A stretch of 64,000 bases of DNA from DAOTTY01 sp964451095 (GCA_964451095.1 CAYVGI010000003.1:20256-84255), one strand, 5' to 3'. Shown: positions 16,736 to 26,192, counted from the stretch's first letter. Numbers and translations are program-made. Notes: generated from the sequence alone by a model not told the origin.

Positions 16736-17658
16736 TGACCGACCTGTCTATCATCATCGTCAACTGGAACGTCGCGGACTTGCTCGCCGCGTGCCTGGAC
16801 AGCATTAACGCGAACCAGGGCGACCTGACGATAGAAGTCATCGTTGTGGATTCCGCTAGCAGCGACAACAGTGTAGCACTGGTTCGGGAGCGTTACCCGT
16901 GGGTGCGGCTTTTGGCACAGGACGAGAACGTCGGCTTTACACGCGGCAACAACATTGGTTTAGGGCAAGCACAGGGGCGGCACCTGCTGCTGCTGAACCC
17001 GGACACCGAAGTGATTGGCGATATGCTCCCGCAGATGGTCGCCTACCTGGATCAAAATCCTGACGTGGGTATCGTCGGACCGCACACCCTGAACACCGAT
17101 GGCAGCACCCAATCATCACGCCGCCGCTTCCCTACAGTGCCGACTGGCTTTTTGGAGAGCACATGGCTGCAACCGCTTGCGCCGCGTTCGCTGCTGGACT
17201 GGTACACCGTTGCAGGGGCAGACGACCGCGCAACATTCGACGTGGATTGGGTGCAGGGGCACGCGCTGCTGGCGCGACATGACGTTTACGACCAGATTGG
17301 CGAGCTGGATGCGGGCTACGTGATGTTCTTCGAGGAGCTAGACTGGTGCAAACGCGCCAAATCCGCCGGTTGGCGTGTGGTCTACCTGGGCAGCGCACAA
17401 GTTATCCACCACGGCGGCAAAAGCACCGACCAGGCATCCGCGTGGAAGCACATTCACTTTAATCGCAGTAAAATCCGTTACTTTCGTAAGCATCACGGCG
17501 TAGTCGTCGCGACAGCACTGCGGGCGTTCCTGCTGATTGGCTTTGGCTGGCAGTTGATAGTAGAGGGCAGCAAGTGGCTGCTGCGCCATAAACCCGATAT
17601 GCGCCGTGAGCGCGTGGGCGTGTACTGGCGCGTGCTGCGGTCAGGATTGCAGGCGTAG
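16735..17658 (+). CDS. Family 2 glycosyltransferase (rhamnosyltransferase-like)
   Basis: 307 residues. The GT-A fold is shown by 'SIIIVNWNVADLLAACLDSI', a nucleotide-binding 'VVDSASSDNS' and 'LLLNPDTEV' carrying the metal-binding Asp. The later 'GELDAGYVMFFEELDWCKRA' matches the acceptor-side motif of WbbL/rhamnosyltransferase-type enzymes. A C-terminal hydrophobic helix may anchor it to the membrane. ATG 16735 overlaps the tatD stop. With gmd and rmd upstream, GDP-D-rhamnose is a plausible donor, but specificity is inferred from context. Confidence 0.85.
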   Translation: MTDLSIIIVNWNVADLLAACLDSINANQGDLTIEVIVVDSASSDNSVALVRERYPWVRLLAQDENVGFTRGNNIGLGQAQGRHLLLLNPDTEVIGDMLPQMVAYLDQNPDVGIVGPHTLNTDGSTQSSRRRFPTVPTGFLESTWLQPLAPRSLLDWYTVAGADDRATFDVDWVQGHALLARHDVYDQIGELDAGYVMFFEELDWCKRAKSAGWRVVYLGSAQVIHHGGKSTDQASAWKHIHFNRSKIRYFRKHHGVVVATALRAFLLIGFGWQLIVEGSKWLLRHKPDMRRERVGVYWRVLRSGLQA

Positions 17659-17661
17659 CCC

Positions 17662-18786
17662 ATGCGTATCGGACTCATCAGCGGGGAATACCCCCCGATG
17701 CGCGGCGGCATCAGCACACAAACGCGCCTGCTCGCGGAAAAGCTGGCACAACAGGGGCACGGTGTGTTTGTGTTCAGCAGTCCGGGCGCGAGCGAGCAGG
17801 TAACTGGCGTGCACCTCACCGCCGATGTCACGCGCTGGGGCATAAGTGCGGTGCAGCGTGTGCGTGCCTGGGCGCAGCAGCACCAACTGGATGTGGTCAA
17901 TATGCACTACCAGACGGCAGCGTACGGCATGTCGCCGTTTGTGCACTTCCTGCCCGATGCCCTACCTGTACCGTTTGTGACCACCTTCCATGACTTACGC
18001 TTCCCGTACCTGTTCCCTAAAGCGGGTGCCCTGCGCACCTGGATTGTGATGCGACTGGCGCGGGCATCTGCTGGGGTGGTGGCAACCAATCAGGAGGACC
18101 TGATGCGGCTGAGCTTTCACCCGTGCACAGCGCTCATTCCCATCGGCAGCAATGCGCTTGCGCCCGCCCCGTCAGGTGTAAATGCCCGTGAATTTGTGGG
18201 CGCTGCGCCAGATGATTTTGTGTTGGCGTTCTTTGGCTTTGTGAACCGAACCAAGGGACTGGAGGACTTGCTCAGGGCAATGGATGATTTACGTGAGCGC
18301 GGCATCGCCGCCCGCCTGTTGATGGTCGGTGAAAAGCTCGGCAGCAGCGACCCCACCAACGCCTCCTACGCCGCCGAGATTGATGCGCAGATAGCAACTG
18401 CCGGGGTAGATGTCCGCTGGACAGGCTACGTGCACGACGCTGATTTGCACGCCTATCTCACCACAGCGGATGCCGTCGTCATGCCCTTCCGTGATGGTGC
18501 ATCCTATCGGCGCAGCAGCATGATTATCGCGGTGCACTACGGTGCCGCCATCGTGACCACAACCCCAGCAGTGGGAATACCCGCCTTCCGCCACGGAGAA
18601 AACCTGCTGCTGGTGCCCCCCGGTGATGTTCAAGCCTTGACCGAAACGCTGGCACACCTTTATAACAAGCCGTCGCTCAACCGGGCACTGCGGACGGGGG
18701 CGCTTGCCCTGGCAGAAACGTTCAGTTGGGCAAATATTGTGAACAACTACGAGGGCATTTACCAGCGCGTCACACCGCAGCAGTGA
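17662..18786 (+). CDS. Family 4 glycosyltransferase
   Basis: 374 residues, GT-B fold. 'SGEYPPMRGGISTQTRLLAEKL' is the typical acceptor-domain opening of GT4 enzymes. The C-terminal domain has 'FFGFVNRTKGLEDLL', and the E-x7-E-like donor site is altered to 'SYRRSSMIIAVHYGAAIV'. It would add a sugar from a nucleotide donor on the inner face of the membrane. Three bases separate it from the GT2 gene and one base from the next gene, so it lies within the operon. Confidence 0.85.
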   Translation: MRIGLISGEYPPMRGGISTQTRLLAEKLAQQGHGVFVFSSPGASEQVTGVHLTADVTRWGISAVQRVRAWAQQHQLDVVNMHYQTAAYGMSPFVHFLPDALPVPFVTTFHDLRFPYLFPKAGALRTWIVMRLARASAGVVATNQEDLMRLSFHPCTALIPIGSNALAPAPSGVNAREFVGAAPDDFVLAFFGFVNRTKGLEDLLRAMDDLRERGIAARLLMVGEKLGSSDPTNASYAAEIDAQIATAGVDVRWTGYVHDADLHAYLTTADAVVMPFRDGASYRRSSMIIAVHYGAAIVTTTPAVGIPAFRHGENLLLVPPGDVQALTETLAHLYNKPSLNRALRTGALALAETFSWANIVNNYEGIYQRVTPQQ

Positions 18787-18787
18787 C

Positions 18788-21091
18788 GTGCATCCCAGTC
18801 GCCCTGACGAAGAGAGCTTCTTGAACCCACACCGTATCCTTCTCAGCATCATCGTGATCGCATACATCGCCTTGGCGTCGCTCTACAGCGTGACCTCACC
18901 CCTGTTTGAGGTCTCTGACGAGCTGTGGCACTACCCCATGGTGAAATACATTGCGGACAATGCCGACCTACCCGTACAAGACCCGAACAACCACGGTCCC
19001 TGGCGGCAGGAGGGCAGCCAACCCCCGCTGTACTACATGATGGCAGCAGCGCTCACGTTTTGGATCGACACATCGGACATGGACGTGGTGCGGCAAATCA
19101 ACCCGCACGCCAACATTGGCACCCTGCCCCCAGACGGCAACATCAACATGATGGTGCACCGCCCGGAGCTAGAGGCGTTCCCGTGGCAGGGCACGGCACT
19201 GGCAGTACACATTGCACGCTTTCTGTCTGTTGCGCTGGGCGCGGGCACCGTGATCGTTACATATGCGCTGGCACGGCAGCTCTTCCCAGATTGGGGTGCA
19301 GTGGCACTGACGGCGGCGGCGCTGGTGGCGTTTTTGCCGATGTTCTTGTACATCCAGGGATCTGTGAACAATGATGCGCTGAGCAACCTGCTGGGCAACA
19401 GCATAACCCTGACGCTAGTGTGGCTGCTGCTGCGCGAGCGCCCCCCTCGGTTGCGCGATTACGTGCTCATCGGCGTGTTAATGGGCATGGGGCTGCTAGC
19501 AAAGGGCAGTGTGGGCTTTTTGATCTTCGTGGTGGCGGCGGTGCTGGGTGTGCTGGCGTTGCGCTACCGGGACTGGAAGATATTTGTGGTAGGCGGTCTG
19601 GTCAGTGGTGTGCTGACGAACCTCATCGCGGCGTGGTGGTACCTGCGCAACTGGCAACTGTACGGCGACCCGACCGGGCTAAACACCTTCCTGGATATTG
19701 TCGGGCGGCGGCTCATCCCCGCGAATGCCGCACAACTCTGGTCGGAGCGGTTCAGCTTTATTCAGGCATACTGGGGCTTTTTCGGCGGCGTGAACTTGCC
19801 CTTACCCACATGGGCGTACATCGGCTTTAACGTTATTGCGGTGTTTGCGCTGTTCAGCGTGGTCATCTACTTGGTGCGGCTTGCTACTACACACGGCAAG
19901 CCGGTGCGCTGGTGGCTAGCGGCGGGCGTCACCTTCATCTGGATTGGTATCACGTTTGCGGGCTATCTGCGCTGGACGGCAATCACGCCCGCGTCGCAAG
20001 GACGTTTAATCTTCGTTGCGCTCAGCAGCATCTCGGTGTGGATGGCAGTGGGGCTTTGCTGGTTGTTCCGGGAGCGGGGGCGTTACGTGCTTGCCGGTGG
20101 CGCTGTGGGTTACTTTGCGGGGGTCGCGCTCATGGCACCGCTTATTGTGATCGCGCCACGCTACCAACCCCCGCCACTGCCAGAATACATTGGCGCACTG
20201 CTCACGATCTATGAACCTGCCGACGAAGACGAGAGCGGTGCCATTGCCATGGTGGGCGCGGGCGTGCAAAAAGAACCCGTGCGCCCCGGCGAGTACGTTA
20301 CGGTGAACATGGACTGGCAGATCATCGAGCCGTTTGAGCGCGACTGGAGCATCTTCATTCACCTGAAAACGCCAGAGGGCGTCATTATCGCGCAGCGCGA
20401 CATGTACCCCGGCGGTGGGTTGCTCGCCACCAGCCACCTCGACCTGCGGCAGGCGTGGCGCAACCCCGTTGCCGTGAAGGTGCCACGCGCTGCCTACGCC
20501 CCGGCGACACTAGACGTGATGGTGGGGTGGTATCACCTGACGACGGGCGAGCGCATGACCCACAGCGAAGACGACGAAAGCCCGGTTTATAACCCAGAAA
20601 ACGATGAGCTTGTCACCATCGGCACTGTGGAGTTGCTGCCAGACGAAAGCACCTATGATGTTCCCAACCCGGTGCATGTGAACTTTGACAATCAGATTGA
20701 GCTTGTTGGTTACGAGTACAGCACACTCACGCCCACGCCCGGCGGCGAGATGGAAGTTACGCTCTACTGGCGGGCAAAGCAGCGCCTGGACGAAGACTAT
20801 GTGGTATTTGTACACGCCATAGACGCACCCACGTTCACTATCGTTGGCGGCAGTGACGCCCAGCCCGTCAATTGGACGCGCCCCACCTCTACATGGGAAC
20901 CGGGCGAGATCATCGTCGATACGCACACGTTCACCGTCCGTGAGGACGCCCTACCAACGCCCTACGAGGTGGAAGTGGGCATGTACACCGTAGAAGACGA
21001 TGGCACGCTGCCGCGCCTGCGGGTGGTCGCGCTGGACGGCGGGATGCCCAACGACTACATCTACCTGAGCCGCGTGCTGGTGACAGAGTAG
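18788..21091 (+). CDS. Large GT-C-type membrane glycosyltransferase with extracytoplasmic tail
   Basis: 767 residues. The N-terminal half has about ten membrane segments with the GT-C style acidic loop 'FEVSDELWHYPMVKYIADN' and a 'GSQPPLYYMMAAALTF' motif seen in ArnT/GT39-like proteins. The C-terminal 300 residues hold two beta-sandwich domains outside the membrane ('DWSIFIHLKTPEGVIIAQRD' and 'VHVNFDNQIELVGYEYS'). It probably uses a lipid-linked sugar. GTG 18788 begins one base after the previous stop; a TTG at 18821 is an alternative closer to the first TM. Donor and acceptor are unknown. Confidence 0.75.
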   Translation: MHPSRPDEESFLNPHRILLSIIVIAYIALASLYSVTSPLFEVSDELWHYPMVKYIADNADLPVQDPNNHGPWRQEGSQPPLYYMMAAALTFWIDTSDMDVVRQINPHANIGTLPPDGNINMMVHRPELEAFPWQGTALAVHIARFLSVALGAGTVIVTYALARQLFPDWGAVALTAAALVAFLPMFLYIQGSVNNDALSNLLGNSITLTLVWLLLRERPPRLRDYVLIGVLMGMGLLAKGSVGFLIFVVAAVLGVLALRYRDWKIFVVGGLVSGVLTNLIAAWWYLRNWQLYGDPTGLNTFLDIVGRRLIPANAAQLWSERFSFIQAYWGFFGGVNLPLPTWAYIGFNVIAVFALFSVVIYLVRLATTHGKPVRWWLAAGVTFIWIGITFAGYLRWTAITPASQGRLIFVALSSISVWMAVGLCWLFRERGRYVLAGGAVGYFAGVALMAPLIVIAPRYQPPPLPEYIGALLTIYEPADEDESGAIAMVGAGVQKEPVRPGEYVTVNMDWQIIEPFERDWSIFIHLKTPEGVIIAQRDMYPGGGLLATSHLDLRQAWRNPVAVKVPRAAYAPATLDVMVGWYHLTTGERMTHSEDDESPVYNPENDELVTIGTVELLPDESTYDVPNPVHVNFDNQIELVGYEYSTLTPTPGGEMEVTLYWRAKQRLDEDYVVFVHAIDAPTFTIVGGSDAQPVNWTRPTSTWEPGEIIVDTHTFTVREDALPTPYEVEVGMYTVEDDGTLPRLRVVALDGGMPNDYIYLSRVLVTE

Positions 21092-21094
21092 GCG

Positions 21095-23395
21095 ATGCAG
21101 GCGTCTCCCCGCGCCCGCCCACGCGCTGACCTCATCGCAGTGACGGTTCTCGTGCTGCTGTGGGCGTTGTTCTTCTGGCGGGTGCTCACGCCCATAGGCG
21201 CGGACAAAGCATCGTTCACGCAGGGGGATTTTAGCGGGCAGTTTGTTGCATTTGGTGCCTACCAGTACGAGCGTTTCACCAGTGGCGAAATCCCGCTGTG
21301 GAACCCCTTTAACAACAGCGGACTCCCCTTCATTGCAGACACACAAGCAGCGGTATTCTACCCGCCGCGCCTGCTGACGATTGCCTTTGCCTACGTTGGC
21401 GGCGGCTGGACGTACCACGCGCTGGAACTGGAAGCGATTGCCCACGTGCTGTTCTACACGCTGGCGATGTTTGCGTTTGTGCGCCGCCTGACGGACAGCG
21501 TGTGGGGTGGGGTTGTGGCGGCGCTTGTCGGCGGCTACGGTGGCTATCTGTCTGGCTACCCGCCGCTGCAATTGGCACTGCTGGAGGCGGGTGTGTGGCT
21601 GCCGCTGGCACTACTGGGCGTGCATGATGCAACCCACACAGACCAAACGCGCTACATCCCGCTGACGCTGACCGGGGCGGCGCTGGGGCTGTCCTGGTTG
21701 GCAGGGCACCCGCAAACATCGTGGTTCCTCACCTACCTGACCGTCGCCTACTTTGCCTATCGCTGCTTTATTCCCGGGGTGCGGGAGAAAAATCTCGCAC
21801 GTACAGTGGGGCGGGTCTTGGTTGGCTTTGCGTTCTTCGGCGCGATTACCGTCGGTGCCACAGCGGTGACACTGTTCCCTGGCGTGGAGTATCTCGCACA
21901 CACGGCGCGGGCGGGATTAGGCTACGCTGCCAAGAGCAACGGCTTCCCCGTGCAGGATGTCATTCAGTTTCTCTACCCCGGCGTTGTGAGTTTGTTTTCT
22001 CCGCTGTACGTGGGCGTATTGGGGCTTATGCTGGCGCTCACTGCGCTGCGCCTGCCCCCCCGCCGGACGGCGTTCTGGTTTGGCATTGTGTTGTTTGGGC
22101 TGCTGCTCAGCTTTGGCGGCAACACGGCACTGTTCCCGGCGCTGTATAACCTGCTGCCGGGGCTGCGCTTCTTTCGTGGGCAGGAGCGAGCCGCTTATCT
22201 CGTTGCGCATGGGTTGGCAATCCTGGCGGGGGTGGGTTTTGCCGGGCTGCTGCACAGAGGAGTCCACCGGGGCGGGTTGCTGTTCCGGCGGCTGCTGCTG
22301 GGCACCCTGCTGTTCACCGGGTTTGTATTTGTCGCGGTGATGTTGCTGTGGTTCGGCTTCCGGGAACCGTACGGGGACGAAATCGGCGTGGCGACCTTCT
22401 CCGCGCTAATTGCGCTGGCATCATACGCGGTAGGCACCCGCTTGCTGCACGATGTCCCCCCCAACGATGGCAGCACAGGCGCGAGCGTTGTCCCGCTTTT
22501 GCCCGCTGCTGGTGTTGTAATCGTCGTTGTGTTCGACCTGTTCAGCATCAACATGAACGCGCCCAGCAACTACGACGATGTACCACCGGACGCGCAACTG
22601 TCGCTGACCGCGCCGCCGCTGGTGCAACCCGTGGTACCCGGCGATGAATTCTTCCGCGTGGACGGCTTTCGCGGACTGACCGATAACTACGGCAGCTTGT
22701 ACGGGGTGTACGACGCACGCGGCATTAGCCCGTTGTTCCTGGATGGGCTGTATCAACTGCAATACGAACCATTCGCCAGCACTGCCAACTTCGAAACAAA
22801 CCCAACTTTCTGGGAGCTAAACGCCGTGCGCTACGTGTACAGTGGTTTCGATTCGCTGCCCGCAGAGAGCACGGTTATCGCAGAGGCGGCAGACCGCTTC
22901 GGGGCGGTGTTCCTGCACGAACTGGCAGACCCGCGCCCGTTTGCGCTGCCGCTGTACCGCGTAAATGTCGTGGACAGTGATGCGTTTGCCCGTGCGCTGC
23001 TTGCAGACCCGCGCTTTGACCCACGCGAGAGCATTATCCTGCACGAGCAAGCGAACGTAGACCTGCCAGCACAACCCCCCACTGACGCGACCGCCGAGGT
23101 GATTTCGTTCGCGCCAGAACGCATCGACGTTGCTGTGACGACACCTGAAAGCGCGGTGCTCTCGCTGGCGCACCCACACTATCCCGGCTGGCAAGCGACA
23201 CTGGATGGCGCTCCGGTAGAACTCCGGCGTGCGTACGGTGGCTTTAGCGCGGTTGAAGTGCCCGCAGGCGAGCACACCCTCACGTTGGTCTATCGCCCGC
23301 GCTGGTTTACGATTGGCGCCGTGTGCAGCGTCATCACATGGGCGCTGCTGGGCATCGTTGGATTGTGGCAAGGAGTGACCAATGCAAACCGCTGA
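21095..23395 (+). CDS. YfhO-family membrane protein
   Basis: 766 residues with about a dozen membrane segments and the recognisable YfhO ends: 'FTQGDFSGQFVAFGAYQYER' then 'PLWNPFNNSGLPFIAD' near the N-terminus, and 'LAHPHYPGWQATLDGAPVEL' at the C-terminus. YfhO of Bacillus is thought to glycosylate cell-envelope polymers from lipid-linked sugars; that role fits this operon. ATG 21095 is three bases after the preceding stop, and the 3' end overlaps the ligase gene by 14 bases. Confidence 0.8.
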   Translation: MQASPRARPRADLIAVTVLVLLWALFFWRVLTPIGADKASFTQGDFSGQFVAFGAYQYERFTSGEIPLWNPFNNSGLPFIADTQAAVFYPPRLLTIAFAYVGGGWTYHALELEAIAHVLFYTLAMFAFVRRLTDSVWGGVVAALVGGYGGYLSGYPPLQLALLEAGVWLPLALLGVHDATHTDQTRYIPLTLTGAALGLSWLAGHPQTSWFLTYLTVAYFAYRCFIPGVREKNLARTVGRVLVGFAFFGAITVGATAVTLFPGVEYLAHTARAGLGYAAKSNGFPVQDVIQFLYPGVVSLFSPLYVGVLGLMLALTALRLPPRRTAFWFGIVLFGLLLSFGGNTALFPALYNLLPGLRFFRGQERAAYLVAHGLAILAGVGFAGLLHRGVHRGGLLFRRLLLGTLLFTGFVFVAVMLLWFGFREPYGDEIGVATFSALIALASYAVGTRLLHDVPPNDGSTGASVVPLLPAAGVVIVVVFDLFSINMNAPSNYDDVPPDAQLSLTAPPLVQPVVPGDEFFRVDGFRGLTDNYGSLYGVYDARGISPLFLDGLYQLQYEPFASTANFETNPTFWELNAVRYVYSGFDSLPAESTVIAEAADRFGAVFLHELADPRPFALPLYRVNVVDSDAFARALLADPRFDPRESIILHEQANVDLPAQPPTDATAEVISFAPERIDVAVTTPESAVLSLAHPHYPGWQATLDGAPVELRRAYGGFSAVEVPAGEHTLTLVYRPRWFTIGAVCSVITWALLGIVGLWQGVTNANR

Positions 23396-24875
23396 TAACG
23401 CATTTGTCGATTGGCTGCTGGCGCTGGACAGGCGCCTCTACGCGCTGCTGGTGGGTGCAGGGATTGGCGCTGCCGCCGGGCTGCTGGGGTTAGCGCTCGC
23501 CTACGCTGGTCCCATCCTCACGACGGCAGCGCTGGTGGGTGTGTTTGGGGCAGTGTACGTGCTTACAGACGCACGCGCTGCGCTGTATGGCACACTGGCG
23601 ACCATGATGGTCTTCCCGTTTGGCACGTTCCCTGTGCGGATTGTGCTTACGCCCACCCTGCTTGACCTGACACTGGGCGCGTTTGTGCTGGTGTACTTAC
23701 TTGGCTGGATTACGGGAAAACGCCAGAACTTCCAGACGACATGGGTACACGCGGTGCTCACCGCCTACATTGCGGTTTTGATCTTCGCGTTTGTGCTCGG
23801 CTGGCGTTATGGTGCCCCGACCAACAACAATTTGCGCCAATTTGCCGAAACCCTGCTGGCAATCGGGCTGGTGTACATCCTCGTGGACATCACCCGTGAC
23901 GCGGTCACGCTGCGGCGGCTGGTGCTGCTGGTGATCTTGCTCGTGGGGTTCCAGGCGGCGCTGGCAATCGCACTCTGGCTGCTGCCAGATGCCTTCGCAG
24001 AACGCCAACTTATTCGGTTGGCACGCATCGGCTACCCCAACGGCGGCGTCATCCGCTATGTAGAGGACAACCGCGAATTAGCAGAGCGTGCCATCGGCAC
24101 GTGGGTAGACCCGAACGTGCTGGGCGGTGCACTTGCCATCTTCGCTACGATGATTACCCCGCAAATCTTCGCCAAGCGCCCCGTGCTGCCGTTCCGCTGG
24201 CTGACCTTTGGTGTATGGGGGGTTGTGGTGGTAGCAATGCTGCTAACGTTCTCACGAGCGGCACTGGTGGGTTTTGCTGCCGGGCTGGTGATTATCGCCG
24301 CGTTACGCTACCGGGCGTTGTTCTGGTTGATGGGCGCGGGGCTGGTGCTGCTGTTGTTTTTGCCGCAAACCCAGTTCTACGTACAGCGCTTTACCCAGGC
24401 GTTTGCCGGGCGCGAGGCAGACCCGGCAACGCTCATGCGGATTGGTGAATATGGCGACTCGCTGCGGCTCATCCAGCAGTATCCATTCTTTGGCGTTGGG
24501 TTTACGGGCACCCCCAGCGCAGATATTTACACCAGTGTTGCCAGCATGTACCTGATTATGGCGAACCAGATGGGGCTAGTGGGGCTGGGTATGTTCCTGG
24601 TGACGATGACGGCAGTGCTGGTATATGGCTGGCGTGCTTGGCAGCGTGCCCGCCAGGATGATATGCTGAACGCAATTCTGCTGGGCTACTATGCGGCGCT
24701 TGCAACGGCGCTCACAACCAGCCTGGCAGACCTGTACTACTTTCGGCTAGATTTCCAGGCACCCATTACGCTGTTTTGGCTCACGGTGGCGTTGTGTGTG
24801 GCGACAGCACGCATCGCTAATATAACAGAATATGAGCGCGACCAATCAACATTAGAAACGAATGAATCCTCATGA
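23382..24875 (+). CDS. O-antigen ligase/polymerase family protein
   Basis: 497 residues with about 11 membrane segments. The Wzy/WaaL signature region is present: 'WVDPNVLGGALAIFATMITP', 'LLTFSRAALVGFAAGL' and a long periplasm-facing loop with 'RIGEYGDSLRLIQQYPFFGV' before the last helices. Such proteins join or polymerise surface glycans on undecaprenyl carriers. No lipopolysaccharide genes are near, so here it more likely polymerises or transfers an exopolysaccharide. GGAG lies just before ATG 23382. It is the last gene of the glycan operon. Confidence 0.85.
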   Translation: MQTADNAFVDWLLALDRRLYALLVGAGIGAAAGLLGLALAYAGPILTTAALVGVFGAVYVLTDARAALYGTLATMMVFPFGTFPVRIVLTPTLLDLTLGAFVLVYLLGWITGKRQNFQTTWVHAVLTAYIAVLIFAFVLGWRYGAPTNNNLRQFAETLLAIGLVYILVDITRDAVTLRRLVLLVILLVGFQAALAIALWLLPDAFAERQLIRLARIGYPNGGVIRYVEDNRELAERAIGTWVDPNVLGGALAIFATMITPQIFAKRPVLPFRWLTFGVWGVVVVAMLLTFSRAALVGFAAGLVIIAALRYRALFWLMGAGLVLLLFLPQTQFYVQRFTQAFAGREADPATLMRIGEYGDSLRLIQQYPFFGVGFTGTPSADIYTSVASMYLIMANQMGLVGLGMFLVTMTAVLVYGWRAWQRARQDDMLNAILLGYYAALATALTTSLADLYYFRLDFQAPITLFWLTVALCVATARIANITEYERDQSTLETNESS

Positions 24876-24881
24876 TACAAT
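24852..24881 (+). promoter_or_regulatory. Candidate distal promoter of the rpsF operon
   Basis: TTAGAA (24852-24857), an 18-base spacer and TACAAT (24876-24881) with an upstream TG (extended -10). It overlaps the end of the ligase gene and would give a leader of about 190 bases. Confidence 0.45.
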
Positions 24882-24954
24882 CATAGCGTTTTGTTTAAAA
24901 AATCACCTGGGGCAGTGTAACTTAGTCTGTACCAACAGGGGCACGTAATATCCC

Positions 24955-24983
24955 TTGAATAGGCTGATGGTTTTCGGTAGTAT
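24955..24983 (+). promoter_or_regulatory. Candidate proximal promoter of the rpsF operon
   Basis: TTGAAT (24955-24960), a 17-base spacer and TAGTAT (24978-24983). The transcript would start near 24990 and include the hairpin at 25008-25061. Confidence 0.5.
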
Positions 24984-25007
24984 GCTCGTCGCTTTAAACC
25001 TATCGCT

Positions 25008-25061
25008 CTTTCCGCTTTGCGCCAGCAACCTGTGCTGCACGCAGGGCAAACCCAAGGAAAG
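25008..25061 (+). promoter_or_regulatory. rpsF leader hairpin that can hide the ribosome binding site
   Basis: Three nested complementary pairs are visible: CTTTCC (25008-25013) with GGAAAG (25056-25061), TTTGC (25016-25020) with GCAAA (25046-25050), and CAGCA (25023-25027) with TGCTG (25033-25037). The outer right arm is the purine-rich ribosome binding region of rpsF. S6:S18 is known to bind an mRNA structure in rpsF leaders of many bacteria, and this could be the local version. Folding was done by eye. Confidence 0.45.
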
Positions 25062-25076
25062 GAAAAATACCTGAGC

Positions 25077-25370
25077 ATGAAGAGAGCATACGAGTTGGCG
25101 TTCATCGTACGGATGGACCCGAACCAAGCAGTGATTGACGAAGCGGTCGATCAGGTTCGTAGCTGGGTGGAAACAGATGACCTCGGCGAAGTGCTGACCA
25201 TCAATCGGTGGGGGCAGCGCCGCTTGGCATACGAAATCGACAGCCAGCGTGATGGCTACTACGTCATCATGGGCGCAAACATCGACCCAGCAGCACTTGC
25301 AGAGCTTGAAGAGAACCTGAAACTGTCATCCTCCATATTGCGCTACCTGTTGGTTCGCGAGGAAAGCTGA
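25077..25370 (+). CDS. rpsF: 30S ribosomal protein S6
   Basis: 97 residues, usual length. The ferredoxin-like S6 fold is recognisable from 'YELAFIVRMDPNQAVIDEAV', 'WGQRRLAYEI' and 'DGYYVIMGANIDPAALAELE', ending in 'ILRYLLVR'. It binds the central domain of 16S rRNA together with S18. ATG 25077 is chosen over upstream codons because homologues begin close to 'M-R-x-Y-E'; GGAAAGG lies 14 bases upstream. The order rpsF-ssb-rpsR is widespread, but rplI, which often follows, is absent here. Confidence 0.95.
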   Translation: MKRAYELAFIVRMDPNQAVIDEAVDQVRSWVETDDLGEVLTINRWGQRRLAYEIDSQRDGYYVIMGANIDPAALAELEENLKLSSSILRYLLVREES

Positions 25371-25403
25371 GTGACCGCCCCGCCTGTCTTGTAAGGAGTT
25401 GAG

Positions 25404-25796
25404 ATGGTACGCGGGCTGAACAAAGTGACAATTATCGGTTCTGTGGGCAGAGACCCCGAGATGCGCTATACCCCCAGCGGGCGTCCGGTGACGAGCTTTA
25501 GTGTCGCAGTCAACCGCAAGTGGACGGCAAACGATGGCGAGCGGCGCGAAGAAACCGAGTGGTTCAACGTCGTTGCCTGGGGGCGCCTGGCAGAGATCTG
25601 CAAAGATCGGCTCACACGCAACCAACCCGTTTACGTCGAGGGACGGCTGCAAACGCGCGGCTGGGAAGACGGTGACGGCAAAAAACACTTTCGTACGGAA
25701 ATCGTCGCCAACGACATGATTTTGCTGAGTGAAGATGCACATGGCGCGATGGATTACGACGATTACGACGAAAACGAAGACGATTACGCGTTTTAA
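25404..25796 (+). CDS. ssb: Single-stranded DNA-binding protein
   Basis: 130 residues with one OB fold: 'GLNKVTIIGSVGRDPEMRYT', 'FSVAVNRKW', 'TEWFNVVAWGRLAEI', then 'VYVEGRLQTRGWEDGDGKKH'. The C-terminus is acidic and ends DDYAF, a variant of the D-D-I-P-F tip that recruits partner proteins. GGAG lies just upstream of ATG 25404. It is the middle gene of the S6-SSB-S18 operon. It is short because the Gly/Gln-rich linker found in many SSBs is missing. Confidence 0.96.
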   Translation: MVRGLNKVTIIGSVGRDPEMRYTPSGRPVTSFSVAVNRKWTANDGERREETEWFNVVAWGRLAEICKDRLTRNQPVYVEGRLQTRGWEDGDGKKHFRTEIVANDMILLSEDAHGAMDYDDYDENEDDYAF

Positions 25797-25830
25797 AACG
25801 CACATCCATTGGACTAGCTGAGAACAAGTC

Positions 25831-26127
25831 ATGAGTGACAACGCAAGAGAAAACAGAAGCGACAACAGAGAAAGAGGCGGTGGCTCACACGATAGAAAGC
25901 CCCGCCGCAGCGGGGGTGGGCGTCGTCGCTCACGCACATACTGCCCGGAGGGCAAGTGCTTCGACTATAAGGATGTCGACGCGCTGAAGCGCTACATTAC
26001 GGAGATGGGCAAGATCAAGCCGCGCCGCCAAACCGGGAACTGTGCCCGCTGCCAGCGCCAGCTCGCCCGTGAAGTTAAGCGAGCACGCCACATGGCGCTG
26101 CTGCCCTTCGTCATCAGCGAAGACTAG
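25831..26127 (+). CDS. rpsR: 30S ribosomal protein S18
   Basis: 98 residues. The first 35 are an Arg/Gly/Ser-rich extension; the core begins at 'CPEGKCFDYKDVDALKRYI' and includes 'GKIKPRRQTGNCARCQRQLA' and 'RARHMALLPF', all typical of S18. Four Cys in C-x4-C and C-x2-C form suggest a zinc-binding (C+) version of S18. It pairs with S6 on the small subunit. Confidence 0.96.
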   Translation: MSDNARENRSDNRERGGGSHDRKPRRSGGGRRRSRTYCPEGKCFDYKDVDALKRYITEMGKIKPRRQTGNCARCQRQLAREVKRARHMALLPFVISED

Positions 26128-26192
26128 CGCTGTAAAAGCCAAACCAAAACAACCGACAGAATGAACACATAAGAGCGATAGCTTTGCAGAAC

